From: Asaia platycodi JCM 25414
GTDB taxonomy: Bacteria; Pseudomonadota; Alphaproteobacteria; Acetobacterales; Acetobacteraceae
NCBI RefSeq assembly: GCF_000614545.1
Contig: NZ_BAKW01000010.1
Coordinates: forward strand, 41,059 to 105,058
DNA: 64,000 nt
Reading direction: 5' to 3'
Shown: positions 50,245 through 59,553 of the stretch, piece by piece
Layout of the letters: every line of letters begins with the position of its first letter
Numbering within the stretch: the stretch's first letter is position 1
Translations under genes and position numbers: made by a program
Notes under the pieces: generated by a model
Seen by the model: only the letters and a program-made list of their open reading frames with translations
Told to the model about the DNA's origin: nothing
Database searches by the model: none

Positions 50245-51726
50245 TCAGGCGGCCGCTTCTTCCTGCTCGTCCTCGGATACGATGCGTGTCTGGCCGCGTA
50301 CCGGGCGGAAACGCTTTTCGTGCAGGGCCAGCTCGATATCCTCAAGCGTGGCGCCGGCCGTTTCCGGCACGAAGAAGAAGATGAACAGCACCGATGCCAG
50401 ATTGATGGCGGCATAGAACCACATCGTGCCGCCCAGCGTGATGAGCTGCACCAGTGTCAGTGCCGTACCGGTTACCAGAAGATCCGAACCCCAGAGCGTC
50501 GCGGCGTGAAGGCTTGTGGCCTGACCACGCATCGAAAGCGGAAACATCTCAGCGCCAAGCAGCCAGCCACAGACCTGGATGCCGCCCGAATTGAACGCCA
50601 TGAACAGCAGCAGGAACACGATCACCAGATAAGACCCGACACTGTTCGGTGCGGGATGCATGGCGAACACGATGCCCAGCCCGATCAGACTGACGATCGA
50701 GCCCGGCCCCATGATCAGCATGAGACGACGGCGCCCGACGCGATCGACGATCAGGCAGCCGATGAAGGTCATGATGCAATAGGTTATGGCAACGCCCAGC
50801 GACGCCATTAGCGCGGAAGACGCACCGAACCCGGCATCACGCAGGAAGGTCGGGGCGTAATAGATCATCATCTCCAGACCGCCGCACTGGGTGAAGAACG
50901 CCACACCGAGTGCTGCCACCAGAGCAGGACGCACCCAGGGACGGAAAAGTCCCTTCCAGCCACGATTGCGCGGATCGGTAGCCTCTGCGTTCTCGCGCAT
51001 TTCACGCACTTCCTTGCGGATGACCTTCTTGGAAGTGCGGATACGCCCCAATTCGATAATCGCGCGCTTCATCCCCTCATTCTCCGCCGTCCAGCGTGGG
51101 CTTTTGGGCATGAAGAACATCGAGACGAAGACGATGGCTGCAGGCAGGGCGGCGAGTCCGACCATGGGGCGCCAGCCCCAGGCCTCGCGCTGGGTAAACC
51201 CGATGATATTGGCCAGAAGAATGCCAAGCCCGATCGCCACGTTGAACATGGTCACCAGCGTGCCGCGTTTTTCGGCAGGGGCCAGTTCGGAGATGTACAT
51301 CGGCACGACCTGGGTAGAGCCGCCAACGGCAAACCCGAGAAAAACGCGGGCAACGATCAGCAACCACACATTCGGAGCGAAGGCACAGGCCAGCGCGCCC
51401 AGCACGAACACGCCGCTCACGAGAGTCACGCAGGCCCGCCGTCCATATTTTTCAGAAAACGATCCGGCTGCCAGCGCACCCAGAATGGCGCCAGCAAGAA
51501 TGGCGGAAGCCACCATTTCCTGCATCGTGCTGCTGAGATGAAAATCATCCGAGATCAGGAGCAGGGCGCCCGAAATGATGCCCGTATCATAGCCGTAGAG
51601 CCCACCGCATATGGCGGCTACGACGGCAGCCAATATCAGGATGTATTTCGCATAGGGCGAAACCTCGATCGGATGATCGTCGTGATGCGTCGCTTCGGGG
51701 CGAACCGTCTCTGAATTATTTTTCAT
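50245..51726 (-). CDS. Sugar porter (MFS), GalP/AraE/XylE type
   Basis: This protein of 493 residues with 12 membrane segments belongs to the sugar porter branch of the major facilitator superfamily. The signatures are YGYDTGIISGALLLISDDFH in helix 1, GSFSEKYGRRACVTL after helix 2, FGFAVGGSTQ-type helix 4 (FLGFAVGGSTQVVPMYISEL) and APAEKRGT, then the C-terminal FVPETAGATLEDIE. It probably imports hexose or pentose with protons. A related but not identical transporter is encoded at 56443. The region upstream contains a divergently oriented tiny membrane protein gene. No frame errors. Confidence 0.9.
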   Translation of the reverse strand: MKNNSETVRPEATHHDDHPIEVSPYAKYILILAAVVAAICGGLYGYDTGIISGALLLISDDFHLSSTMQEMVASAILAGAILGALAAGSFSEKYGRRACVTLVSGVFVLGALACAFAPNVWLLIVARVFLGFAVGGSTQVVPMYISELAPAEKRGTLVTMFNVAIGLGILLANIIGFTQREAWGWRPMVGLAALPAAIVFVSMFFMPKSPRWTAENEGMKRAIIELGRIRTSKKVIRKEVREMRENAEATDPRNRGWKGLFRPWVRPALVAALGVAFFTQCGGLEMMIYYAPTFLRDAGFGASSALMASLGVAITYCIMTFIGCLIVDRVGRRRLMLIMGPGSIVSLIGLGIVFAMHPAPNSVGSYLVIVFLLLFMAFNSGGIQVCGWLLGAEMFPLSMRGQATSLHAATLWGSDLLVTGTALTLVQLITLGGTMWFYAAINLASVLFIFFFVPETAGATLEDIELALHEKRFRPVRGQTRIVSEDEQEEAAA

Positions 51727-51793
51727 GACGATATAACCGGATACCTGCGATTTGGTTTAAACTAGTCGGGTAAAAAGGAAGAAGGAGCCTTTT

Positions 51794-51919
51794 ATGGCCA
51801 GACCAACCAAGCCAAAAGCCGACGTGCCCACGATCAATGTGCGCGAGTTGATCATCATGCATATCGTGCTGGCGACTTTCATCGTAGGAATCATGATGCT
51901 CGACTGGCATCTCAACTGA
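51794..51919 (+). CDS. Single-pass membrane microprotein (41 residues), unknown
   Basis: An ATG at 51794 is preceded by AAGGAAGAAGGAGCC at ideal spacing, one of the strongest ribosome binding sites in the window. The product starts MARPTKPKADVPTINVRELI and then has one hydrophobic helix (IIMHIVLATFIVGIMMLDWH) before a short end, LN. The frame is in the normal high-GC codon pattern and fills the gap between the divergent sugar porter gene and the zinc transporter genes. Such small proteins often attach to larger membrane complexes. I do not recognise a family, and no function should be assumed. Confidence 0.65.
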   Translation: MARPTKPKADVPTINVRELIIMHIVLATFIVGIMMLDWHLN

Positions 51920-51952
51920 AGAACACCCGACCCGTCAGGGCGGGTCTAACCA

Positions 51953-52767
51953 TCAGCGCGTTGCCGGGGCGAGAAACCGTGCCGCGACATAGCTGAGTGC
52001 GGCGCCGAGACTGATCCAGAACGATACCGGCGCATCGGTATACCAGGACAGAACGAGCCCGCCCCATGACAGCGCCAGCGCCAGCAGCGCTGAGCAGGCA
52101 AGGCCCGCCCAAGGGGCGAGACCCAGCCGGAGCACGCAGGCCGCTGGCCCGACGAGCAGGCTGAACACCAGAAGAATGCCGGTCGTCTCCGAACAGATGG
52201 CCGTTGCCAGTGCAACGAGACTCATGAAGCCGCAGGCAACGAGCCTCAGCCTGACGCCTTTCGCCGCCGCCAGATCGGGGTCGAGACTCGCGAAAAGCAG
52301 GGGCCGTGCCAGAAGGCACAACCCGGCCAGACACAGCCCGGCAAGCAGAAACAACAGGCGCAGGGTCGCATGATCCACCCCCAGCACATTCCCGAAGAGC
52401 AGCGCTGTCGTACTGCTGACCGGCGCATGCTGCCATTGCAGAAACAAGAGCCCCAGCCCGAGACTGGCCGCCAGCACAAGTCCGATCACGCTGTCCCGGT
52501 GATTGGCCGTCGCCGCATTGGCGCGCAGATCGCCCTCGGCCTCCCATCCCAGCACCAACCCTGCGGCGACCGCAGAGAGTGCCATGCCCAAGAGCGGCGT
52601 CAACCCGATCAGCACAGCCCCTGTCGCGCCGGCAAAGCGATATGAGACAGGGCATGGCCAGCGAAACTCTGGCCGCGCAGCACCAGAAACCAGCCCACCA
52701 GGCCGCTCAGCACTGCGACGACACCCGATGCCAGAAAGGCATTCTGCATGAATTCATAATGCAGCAT
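51953..52767 (-). CDS. znuB: Zinc ABC transporter permease, one frameshift
   Basis: The start at 52767 gives MLHYEFMQNAFLASGVVAVL, the typical beginning of ZnuB, followed by SGLVGWFLVLRGQSFAGHAL. After a single missing base near 52630 (expected SHIAFAGATGAVLIGLTPLL) come more membrane helices, SVIGLVLAASLGLGLLFLQW, the conserved SSTTALLFGNVLGVD and ICSETTGILLVFSLLVGPAA. About 271 residues after correction. It forms the inner-membrane channel with ZnuC and ZnuA. The gene start overlaps the znuC stop by 14 bases, so the two are translationally coupled. Confidence 0.86.
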
Positions 52768-53430
52768 CGCGCAGCTCCAGTTTCTGCCGAGAGATCTGCA
52801 GCACGTGATCGGCAAAGGGTCTGACGGCCTCCAGCCCGTGGCACGACATCAACACCGCCATGCCCGTCTCGCGGCAGCGCGCATGCAGCATGGCGAGAAT
52901 TTTCTGCTGCCCCTGAAGATCCATGCCGCTCAGCGGCTCGTCGAGAATGAGCAAGGCAGGTCTGTCGAGCAGCGCCTCCGCAAGAAAAAGCCTCTGTCTT
53001 TCCCCGCCGGAGAGCTGACTCAGCGGCTGCTCGGCCAGCGCCTCGGCGCCGGTAAGCGCCAGTGCTGCGTTCAGACCCTCTGCAAGCCTGCGCCCCCAGC
53101 CCGGCAGACCGAAACGCGTGCCATGCCACGAGGCGGCAATCAGGCACGTCCGGTCAGTTGCGGAGCAGGAAGCCGGCGCTCCTGGGGCATATAGCCGATC
53201 GATTTGCGTGCGGCGCGGGGCGTGCGACCCAGCACCGTAATCTTTCCTTCGCGGGCAGGGTGCAGCCCAAGCAGAGCGCGCATCAGCGTCGTCTTGCCGT
53301 GGCCATTTGCCCCCGCCAGCACCGTGAAACTGCCCGGCGCCAACACAAGATCGGCCTTTTCGACGAGCAGGCGCGTACCATGGCTCAGCGTCACACGATC
53401 CAGAAGGATCGCAGCAGGGGTCTCAGCCAT
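52754..53430 (-). CDS. znuC: Zinc ABC transporter ATPase, one frameshift
   Basis: Walker A is AGANGHGKTTLMRALLGL near residue 40, and KSIGYMPQERRLPAPQLTG follows. The frame breaks near 53152 (one G missing; expected LTGTCLIAASWHGTRFGLPG) and continues with the signature QLSGGERQRLFLAEALLDRP, Walker B ALLILDEPLSGMDLQGQQKI and the switch histidine in VLMSCHGLEAVRPFADH. Corrected length is about 225 residues, normal for ZnuC. It lies between znuA and znuB in a compact operon that begins at the Zur box. Confidence 0.88.
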
Positions 53431-54286
53431 GAACACCCAGCGCCGCAACCAGCCTGTCGAGTCGGGCTTTCATCCAGTCCTGCCAGGACTGCCCTGATTC
53501 GGGAAATTCGTCGAAGCTCACAACAGTCACATGCGAGGCCCGCGCCAACGCCTCGATACGGGCCAGAGACGGGCTTCTGACAGCCGGATTGACGATCAAA
53601 ATCCGCACCTGGCGGTCGCGCAGCGCGTCTTCCAGACGGGCGACATCGCGAGGCGCCGGGTCGTCGTGATTCATGGCGGCAAGGGCGAATTCAGGGTCGA
53701 CCACCTCAATACCGAGCGCCTGAAGCAATGGTCCGCCTACGGGCTCGGCCACTGCAATTTTCATACCCTGCGTCTGTGGCCGAAGCTTTTTCAGCCTGTC
53801 GGAAAACGCTGCGATGACAGCATCCATATCGTTCTGACGCGCCTTGATTGACATTGCGTCACCAGGCAGACGCGCGGCCAGCTCGGTAGAAAGCGCGGCA
53901 ACCAGGCGTTTCACCGCTTCGGAATCGTCGAAGAGATGCGGATTGTCGTTTGGAGCCAGCCCCGCCAGCGAGGCGACGGAAATCACATGGCGTGACGCGC
54001 TGGGCTGGGCGGCCAGCAAAGGCGACACCCAGTCGTCATAATGACCGCCCATCATCAGAACGATATTGGAATCGGCCAGCTTGCGCGCCATATCGGGCGT
54101 GACCTGAAAATCATGCGGGTCGATACGCGGCGAGGTGAGAATGCTCGTCGTGCTGACGGCACTGCCCCCAAGGGCTTCGGCCAGATCGCACCAGAGCGCC
54201 TCGGCACAGAAAACCTTTACCGGCTCGGCTCTGGCAGAGCCCAGCAGGGTCAGAAAGCAGATCAGCAGGAACAGGGTCTGGCGCAA
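53423..54286 (-). CDS. znuA: Periplasmic zinc-binding protein of ABC importer
   Basis: The 287-residue cluster A-I type binding protein starts MRQTLFLLICFLTLLGSARA, a signal peptide. The metal-site histidines are expected in SPRIDPHDFQVTP, MMGGHYDDW and DNPHLFDDSEAVK, and EFALAAMNHDDPAPRDV is a candidate fourth region. There is no long histidine-rich loop, unlike enterobacterial ZnuA. The call as zinc rather than manganese rests on the adjacent Zur gene and the Zur-type palindrome. Its stop overlaps the znuC start by eight bases. The start lies 14 bases from the palindrome at 54301-54313. Confidence 0.84.
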   Translation of the reverse strand: MRQTLFLLICFLTLLGSARAEPVKVFCAEALWCDLAEALGGSAVSTTSILTSPRIDPHDFQVTPDMARKLADSNIVLMMGGHYDDWVSPLLAAQPSASRHVISVASLAGLAPNDNPHLFDDSEAVKRLVAALSTELAARLPGDAMSIKARQNDMDAVIAAFSDRLKKLRPQTQGMKIAVAEPVGGPLLQALGIEVVDPEFALAAMNHDDPAPRDVARLEDALRDRQVRILIVNPAVRSPSLARIEALARASHVTVVSFDEFPESGQSWQDWMKARLDRLVAALGVHG

Positions 54287-54300
54287 AAAAGTCGCCTTTA

Positions 54301-54313
54301 GTTATATTATAAC
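54301..54313. promoter_or_regulatory. Zur box between znuA and zur
   Basis: GTTATATTATAAC is a perfect palindrome around a central T and resembles the core of proteobacterial Zur operators (GTTATA...TATAAC). It lies 14 bases before znuA and 63 bases before zur, which are divergent, so Zur with zinc would shut off the importer and perhaps its own gene. Confidence 0.75.
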
Positions 54314-54376
54314 GACTGAGATACGCGATATAGAGGCGGAACTCTGGTCAGGACAAGCCGGAAAAGGAATTCCTTC

Positions 54377-54877
54377 ATGCTCAACAGCACGGCCACGACC
54401 GAACTGGACCCGTTCTCGCCCCAGATTCTCGCGCTTCTCGACCGTGCCGCCGCGTTCTGTGCCACACGTGCCAGCCGCCTGACAGATACCAGGCGCCTCG
54501 TGCTCGGCCTGATTCTCGAAAGCAGCAAGCCCGTGGGCGCGTATGACATTCTCGATCATCTTCGACAATATCAGCGCAACGCCGCCCCTCCCACGGTCTA
54601 TCGCGCGCTCGATTTTCTTCTGGCCCAGGGCCTGATTCACCGTATCGAGCGTATGAGTGCCTTCATCGGCTGCGCTCATCGTCTGGAGTGTCATCATGGC
54701 CATGGTTGCGGTCATCGCGCCCAGTTTCTGATCTGTAGCGGTTGCGGGGCGGTCAGTGAGGTGGAGGACAGCGAAATCTCACATGCCATCACCAGCGCGG
54801 CGCAGAAGATCGGTTTCAAGCCGCATCAATCGACGGTCGAGATCGAAGGACTTTGTGCCATTTGCCAGCAGGGCTGA
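54377..54877 (+). CDS. zur: Zinc uptake regulator (Fur family)
   Basis: This protein of 166 residues has the Fur winged helix (RLTDTRRLVLGLILESSKPV, APPTVYRALDFLLAQGLIHR) and the dimerisation domain with structural-zinc cysteine pairs, CSGCGAVSEVED and CAICQQ at the C-terminus, plus CHHGHGCGHRAQFLICSGCG. The IERMSAFIGCAHRL segment matches Zur rather than Fur. It represses znuABC when zinc is bound. The gene is divergent from znuA, and the shared palindrome supports the call. No frame errors. Confidence 0.9.
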   Translation: MLNSTATTELDPFSPQILALLDRAAAFCATRASRLTDTRRLVLGLILESSKPVGAYDILDHLRQYQRNAAPPTVYRALDFLLAQGLIHRIERMSAFIGCAHRLECHHGHGCGHRAQFLICSGCGAVSEVEDSEISHAITSAAQKIGFKPHQSTVEIEGLCAICQQG

Positions 54878-54901
54878 CCTTTCTGGACCGCATGCTGCGC
54901 C

Positions 54902-55387
54902 ATGGCCCGCGCTGACGGATTTCCGCTTGTGGGCGGTGCCCTCCACTCTCGCCGCGAGCGCATGCCCCGCGTCACGAGGCAGGAAGAAGCGCCTCGCGCG
55001 CAGCCTGACCTGTTCGACTATGTACCCCCTGTCAGACGCACCCATCTGATGCCGGAAGAAGCCCCGCTTCTCATTGTCACGACACGGGCTTTCTCCGAGA
55101 AAGAGCGCGAGGATGGCTGGCTCTACAGCCTGCTGCCTGCCGCGCGGGCGTTGTCGGTCATGGATGAGGGGCTGACCCTGGATGCCCGCGAGCCTCTGAT
55201 GTTCTGCGAACGGCCTGCGCTTCTGCCGCTCTTCACCGCCGCTGACGAAGAGACCGCCGAGACCGAGACGACACTGCTGCGCGTACGCAGGACCCATATC
55301 GCCCCCTGGCTTGAAGATGACCCTGATATGAGTGCGCGTCTTGGCGCAGCCTGCTATCTGCTGTCGCGACAGACACCGATCGGCTGA
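54902..55387 (+). CDS. Hypothetical protein, unrecognised
   Basis: This frame of up to 161 residues has normal high-GC codon use but no family I recognise. It begins at ATG 54902 (or 54962, MPRVTRQEEAPR) 24 bases after zur, so it may be co-transcribed with it. The central part (RTHLMPEEAPLLIVTTRAFS, EREDGWLYSLLPAARALSVM) alternates short hydrophobic and charged stretches and contains no signal peptide or long membrane helix. Aside from a likely cytoplasmic location nothing can be inferred. Confidence 0.55.
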   Translation: MARADGFPLVGGALHSRRERMPRVTRQEEAPRAQPDLFDYVPPVRRTHLMPEEAPLLIVTTRAFSEKEREDGWLYSLLPAARALSVMDEGLTLDAREPLMFCERPALLPLFTAADEETAETETTLLRVRRTHIAPWLEDDPDMSARLGAACYLLSRQTPIG

Positions 55388-55427
55388 GGCCGGTCCCTAC
55401 CCCTGATCGTCATACAAGGATCCCGTC

Positions 55428-56433
55428 ATGGACGATATCGCCCTTGCTGAAGTCACGCGCGGCGGACGCATCGAATCCCTTCATCTCGGCCGTATCGCCG
55501 TTATGGACGATACCGGCCGGGTCGTTCAGGCGCATGGCGCCATCGACAGGCCGGTCTTTCCACGCTCGACGGTCAAGGCCCTTCTGGCCCTGCCTCTGGT
55601 AGAGACCGGCGCTGCCGACCGCCTTGGCTTGAGCGATGCCGAATTGGCGCTGGCATGCGCGTCACATGGTGGGGAGCCACGTCATGCCGAGACCGCAGCC
55701 GCCATGCTGGCCAAAGTCGGTCAGACCCTGACCTGCCTCGAATGCGGCGCCCACTGGCCCACCTATGAAAAGGCTGCTCACACTCTCGCTGCCACAGGTG
55801 CCAGGCCGACCGCCCTGCATAATAACTGCTCGGGCAAACATGCCGGTCTGATCTGTCTGTCGATCGACCAGTCTCTTGACCCTGCGGGTTATATCGACCC
55901 CAGCCATGGGGCGCAGCGTCAGGTGACCAATGCGCTTGTCATGGCCACCTCCGTCCCACATAATGGGGACAATCGCGGTCTCGATGGCTGTTCCATGCCA
56001 ACCTACGCCATTCCGCTTTCGGCGCTGGCTACCGGTTTTGCCCGTTTCGGCACAGGAAGAAATTTTTCATCGGGTCATGCGTCGGCAGCCGCGCGTCTGC
56101 GTTCTGCTGTCGCGTCCGAGCTTCATGGTGGCGGGGAGCGGACGTTTCGATACGACATTGATGGCGCATTTCGGTAACCGAATCTTTTGCAAGATGGGTG
56201 CAGAAGGGGTGATGGTCGCGTCTGTGCCCGAACTCGGGCTGGGGATTGCGATCAAGACCGATGATGGCGCGAACCGGGCGGCAGAGGTGGCTCTGGCCTC
56301 GCTTCTGCTCGGGTTCGACGAGGCTGGCTGGTCTGACTCAGACCGCGCCGTGCTGACCGGATTGTCGCATCAGGTGATGAAAAACTGGAACGGACGAGAA
56401 GTCGGCACACTACGTGCCGCCGGAAGAGGATAA
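55428..56433 (+). CDS. L-asparaginase of the thermolabile (Rhizobium AnsA-like) family, one frameshift
   Basis: The N-terminal half has VTRGGRIESLHLGRIAVMDD, VFPRSTVKALLALPLVETG with the catalytic serine/lysine region, ACASHGGEPRHAETAAAML and LHNNCSGKHAGLICLS, the signatures of asparaginase family PF06089. A frameshift near 56130 leads into FMVAGSGRFDTTLMAHFGNR, KMGAEGVMVASVPELGLGIA and KTDDGANRAAEVALASLLLG, the family's C-terminal half. One extra base or a two-base loss explains the break. Corrected length is about 334 residues. It hydrolyses L-asparagine to aspartate and ammonia. Its stop is followed after nine bases by the sugar porter gene. Confidence 0.85.
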
Positions 56434-56442
56434 GACCAACAC

Positions 56443-57858
56443 ATGGCGATAGATACAGAGGCCGGAAACACTGAGGGCGGACTGGCGTCGGTTTTCGACG
56501 CAACAAAATTCAAGATCGTGGTCATCGGCGTGCTGGCTGCCCTTGCCGGCTTGATGTCCGGTCTGGATATCGGCGTCGTTGCCGGCGCACTCGATTTCTT
56601 CGCCAAGCAATATCACGCCTCGACCTTCGCCCAGGAATGGGTAGTCAGCTCGATGATGGCCGGTGCCGCCGTCGGCGCTCTCGCCGCAGGCTGGATGGCC
56701 CACACACTGGGCCGCAAGCGCTCACTCATCGTCGGTGCCTCGATTTTCGTTATCGGTTCGATCGGCTGCGCGCTCAGCTGGTCGATCCCGTCCATGATCT
56801 GCTTCCGTGTGGTCATGGGTCTGGCAGTCGGCATCTCCGCCTTCACGGCCCCCCTCTATCTGTCTGAAATCGCCAGCGAAGCAACCCGCGGCGCCATGGT
56901 GTCGACCTATCAGCTCATGGTAACGGTCGGCATCTTCATTGCCTTCCTGTCCAACACCTATTTCTCCTATTCGGGCGACTGGCGCTGGATGTTCGGCGTC
57001 GCCGCCATCCCGGCCGGTCTGTTCCTGATCGGTGTGCTTTTCCTGCCTTACAGCCCGCGCTGGCTGATCATGCAGGGGCGTCACAAGGAAGCCCGTGAAG
57101 TGCTGCTGTCGCTGCGTGAAGACCCGCTCGAAGCCGCCAAGGAAATCAAGGCCATTCGCGAGCAGCTTGAAATCAAGCAGCACGGCTTCGAACTGCTCAA
57201 GACGAACTCGAATTTCCGCCGCTCGATCGCACTCGGCATCATGCTGCAAGCCATGCAGCAGCTCGCCGGCATCAATATCATCATGTATTACGCGCCGAAG
57301 ATCCTCTCCAGCGCCGGGTTCGATGCTACCTCGCAGATGTGGTGCACCGCCATCATCGGTCTTGTGAACATGCTCGCGACGTTCATCGCGGTCGGTCTTG
57401 TCGATAAATGGGGCCGCAAACCGATCCTCTATATCGGCTTCTCCGTCATGGCGCTCGGCATGGCCGCTCTGGCTGTGCTGCTCAATACAGACATGTCAGG
57501 CGAAACGTCGAAATTCATTGCGATCTTCCTGCTTCTGCTGTTCTGCACGGGCTTTGCCATGTCGGCCGGACCGCTCATGTGGGTGCTCTGCTCTGAAATC
57601 CAGCCCATGCAAGGCCGTAACCTGGGCATCTCGCTCTCGACCCTTACCAACTGGATCACCAACATGGTGGTCGGTGCCAGCTTCCTGACACTCATGAACA
57701 CTTTCGGCACGTCAGGCACTTTCTGGCTCTTTGCCGGTCTGAACGCCTCGTTCATCCTGCTGACCTTCTTCTTCGTGCCGGAAACCAAGGGCATGTCGCT
57801 GGAAGTCATCGAGAAACGTCTCATGGCTGGCGAAAAGCTCCGCAAGCTCGGACGTTGA
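56443..57858 (+). CDS. Sugar porter (MFS), GalP/AraE/XylE type
   Basis: This intact 471-residue transporter with 12 membrane segments shows GVLAALAGLMSGLDIGVVAG, GAAVGALAAGWMAHTLGRKR, VGISAFTAPLYLSEIASEAT and RGAMVSTYQLMVTVGIFIAF, LGIMLQAMQQLAGINIIMYY, CSEIQPMQGRNLGIS and the closing FVPETKGMSLEVIEKRL. It is a proton-coupled sugar importer of the same group as the protein at 50245 but belongs to a different branch (PETKG rather than PETAG ending). The GC hairpin at 57865 is its likely terminator. No frame errors. Confidence 0.92.
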   Translation: MAIDTEAGNTEGGLASVFDATKFKIVVIGVLAALAGLMSGLDIGVVAGALDFFAKQYHASTFAQEWVVSSMMAGAAVGALAAGWMAHTLGRKRSLIVGASIFVIGSIGCALSWSIPSMICFRVVMGLAVGISAFTAPLYLSEIASEATRGAMVSTYQLMVTVGIFIAFLSNTYFSYSGDWRWMFGVAAIPAGLFLIGVLFLPYSPRWLIMQGRHKEAREVLLSLREDPLEAAKEIKAIREQLEIKQHGFELLKTNSNFRRSIALGIMLQAMQQLAGINIIMYYAPKILSSAGFDATSQMWCTAIIGLVNMLATFIAVGLVDKWGRKPILYIGFSVMALGMAALAVLLNTDMSGETSKFIAIFLLLLFCTGFAMSAGPLMWVLCSEIQPMQGRNLGISLSTLTNWITNMVVGASFLTLMNTFGTSGTFWLFAGLNASFILLTFFFVPETKGMSLEVIEKRLMAGEKLRKLGR

Positions 57859-57864
57859 GGTTGC

Positions 57865-57883
57865 GCGGGGCTCTATACCCCGC
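57865..57883. terminator. GC hairpin after sugar porter gene
   Basis: GCGGGG, a 7-base loop and CCCCGC form a short perfect stem starting seven bases after the stop at 57858. There is no T run, so the strength as an intrinsic terminator is uncertain. Confidence 0.5.
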
Positions 57884-58110
57884 CCGGAGAGAGGCTTGCC
57901 CCTTTCATCCCCCTGAATGGCGCTACCGAAGGGCGATAACCCTTTGGTAGGGGCTGGGGCGAAGCTACAGGCTTTTCCCAGGTATCGCTGTAAAATGGAT
58001 CCATGCGGGGCGCTGCCCCGGCTCCGGGAAGGGCACATCCCGCTCATTCCCTAAAATAGGGGCGACGGCCCTTTGGGGGGCTTGGACAGAACTCCCCTCC
58101 TGCAGCAAAA
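57884..58110. repeat. GC-rich palindromic intergenic repeat cluster
   Basis: Several dyads occur close together: GCGGGGCGCTGCCCCGG near 58002, CGAAGGGCGATAACCCTTTGG near 57927, and GGGGCGACGGCCCTTTGGGG near 58058. No gene fits here. The pattern resembles the REP-like intergenic palindromes common in alphaproteobacteria; family membership was not tested. Confidence 0.4.
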
Positions 58111-58203
58111 ATGAAGATTATACGAAACTTGATGCGCCTCTCTTTGCGAGAGCGGGCAAATGCCGGAAGTTGGGAAAGTCTTTACGCGAAGGCTGTCTGA
58201 CAC

Positions 58204-59553
58204 ATGCTTCAATTCGCTCCTTCCTCTACCGGCTCGCTCGTCATGCTGGCGATCTGCTTCCTGCTGGTTTGCGTCTTCGAATTTGCCAATGGCTTTCATG
58301 ACACGGCCAATGCGGTCGCCACAGTCATCTACACCAACTCGCTGAAGCCACGGGTGGCGGTTGTCTGGTCCGGACTGATGAACCTGCTGGGCGTGCTGCT
58401 TGGTGGGATCGCAGTGGCCTACACGCTGGTGGAGCTGCTGCCTCCCGATGTGCTGACACCACCCAACGGCAACCCGGCGGTGCCGATGCTGGTTTCCCTG
58501 TTCGGCACGGCTCTGGCGTGGAATCTCTGCACCTGGTGGTTTGGTATCCCCAACTCGTCGTCGCATTGCACGATCGGGGCGCTGATCGGCATTGCGATCG
58601 GGGATTCCTTTGTCCATGCGCGTGCACTCGGCCATAGCGTGGATTGGGGGCAGATCTGGAAGGTGCTTCGGGCTCTCGCAATTTCGCCCCTGCTCGGCTT
58701 CTTTCTGGCGGGGCTGCTCTATCTGATCATCCGCTTTGCGATCAAGATGCCCGCGTTGTTCACGCCCCCGAAACCGGACGAAAGCCCCAACCCCATCGTG
58801 CGGGCTCTGCTGATCCTGACCTGCACCTCGGTGAGCTTTTCGCATGGCAGTAATGACGGGCAGAAAAGCATCGGTCTGATCATGCTGACCATTATCGGCT
58901 TGATGCCTGCCAGCTTTGCGATGAACCCCGACCACCCGGCAGATCGCGCCCAGCTGGCGCAGATAGCCCAGCAGGCACGCCCACTGATCGAGCACTACGA
59001 TCGCTACAGTTTCAAGCCCGACGCATTGGCCGCGATTGACAACCTCGTACGGCCGGATGGCCCTGCGACGCCAGCGCAGATCCGCGGCGACGTTTATGAG
59101 ATCCTGTCCGGGTTGAGAGATGCGGCCGCCAATCCGGCATCGTCAGTGAGCGAAAAGGAAACGAGTGCTCATCTGGCGAAGACACTACGTCCCACTGTCG
59201 AATATGCACCCTATTGGGTGCGGATCCTGAGTGCGCTCTGCCTCGGTATCGGCACCATGATCGGCTACCGGCGCATCGTCAAAACCCTCGGAGAGGGCAT
59301 TGGCAAGCGTCACCTCACCCCGGCTCAGGGCGCAGCTTCAGAACTGGTCGGTGCCGGTCTGATTGCATCTGCGGGCTATACGGGCCTGCCGGTTTCCACC
59401 ACTCACATCATCACTTCAGGCGTAGCGGGCACGATGGTTGCTGCGGGCTCGGGCATCAATATGCGCATGCTCACCAAGATCGCCCTTGCCTGGATTTTCA
59501 CCCTGCCGGTCACGATCACCGTCGCCGCCTGCACTTTCTATCTACTGGACTGA
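58204..59553 (+). CDS. pit: Low-affinity inorganic phosphate transporter (Pit family)
   Basis: This 449-residue membrane protein shows the Pit duplications: FEFANGFHDTANAVATVIYT near the N-terminus and GFPNSSSHCTIGALIG-like loops (here WWFGIPNSSSHCTIGALIGI), a long hydrophilic central insert (residues about 235-340), and the second repeat AAGSGINMRMLTKIALAWIF after VGAGLIASAGYTGLPVSTTH with SFSHGSNDGQKSIGLIMLTI before the insert. The protein carries metal-phosphate with protons. Other phosphate-uptake genes are not nearby. No frame errors. Confidence 0.9.
   Translation: MLQFAPSSTGSLVMLAICFLLVCVFEFANGFHDTANAVATVIYTNSLKPRVAVVWSGLMNLLGVLLGGIAVAYTLVELLPPDVLTPPNGNPAVPMLVSLFGTALAWNLCTWWFGIPNSSSHCTIGALIGIAIGDSFVHARALGHSVDWGQIWKVLRALAISPLLGFFLAGLLYLIIRFAIKMPALFTPPKPDESPNPIVRALLILTCTSVSFSHGSNDGQKSIGLIMLTIIGLMPASFAMNPDHPADRAQLAQIAQQARPLIEHYDRYSFKPDALAAIDNLVRPDGPATPAQIRGDVYEILSGLRDAAANPASSVSEKETSAHLAKTLRPTVEYAPYWVRILSALCLGIGTMIGYRRIVKTLGEGIGKRHLTPAQGAASELVGAGLIASAGYTGLPVSTTHIITSGVAGTMVAAGSGINMRMLTKIALAWIFTLPVTITVAACTFYLLD

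Noticed and set aside
58051..58995. Long minus-strand open frame of 314 residues opposite the Pit gene
   Set aside because: It overlaps a clear transporter on the other strand, has no domain and is rich in His, Gln and Arg as expected for antisense of membrane codons.
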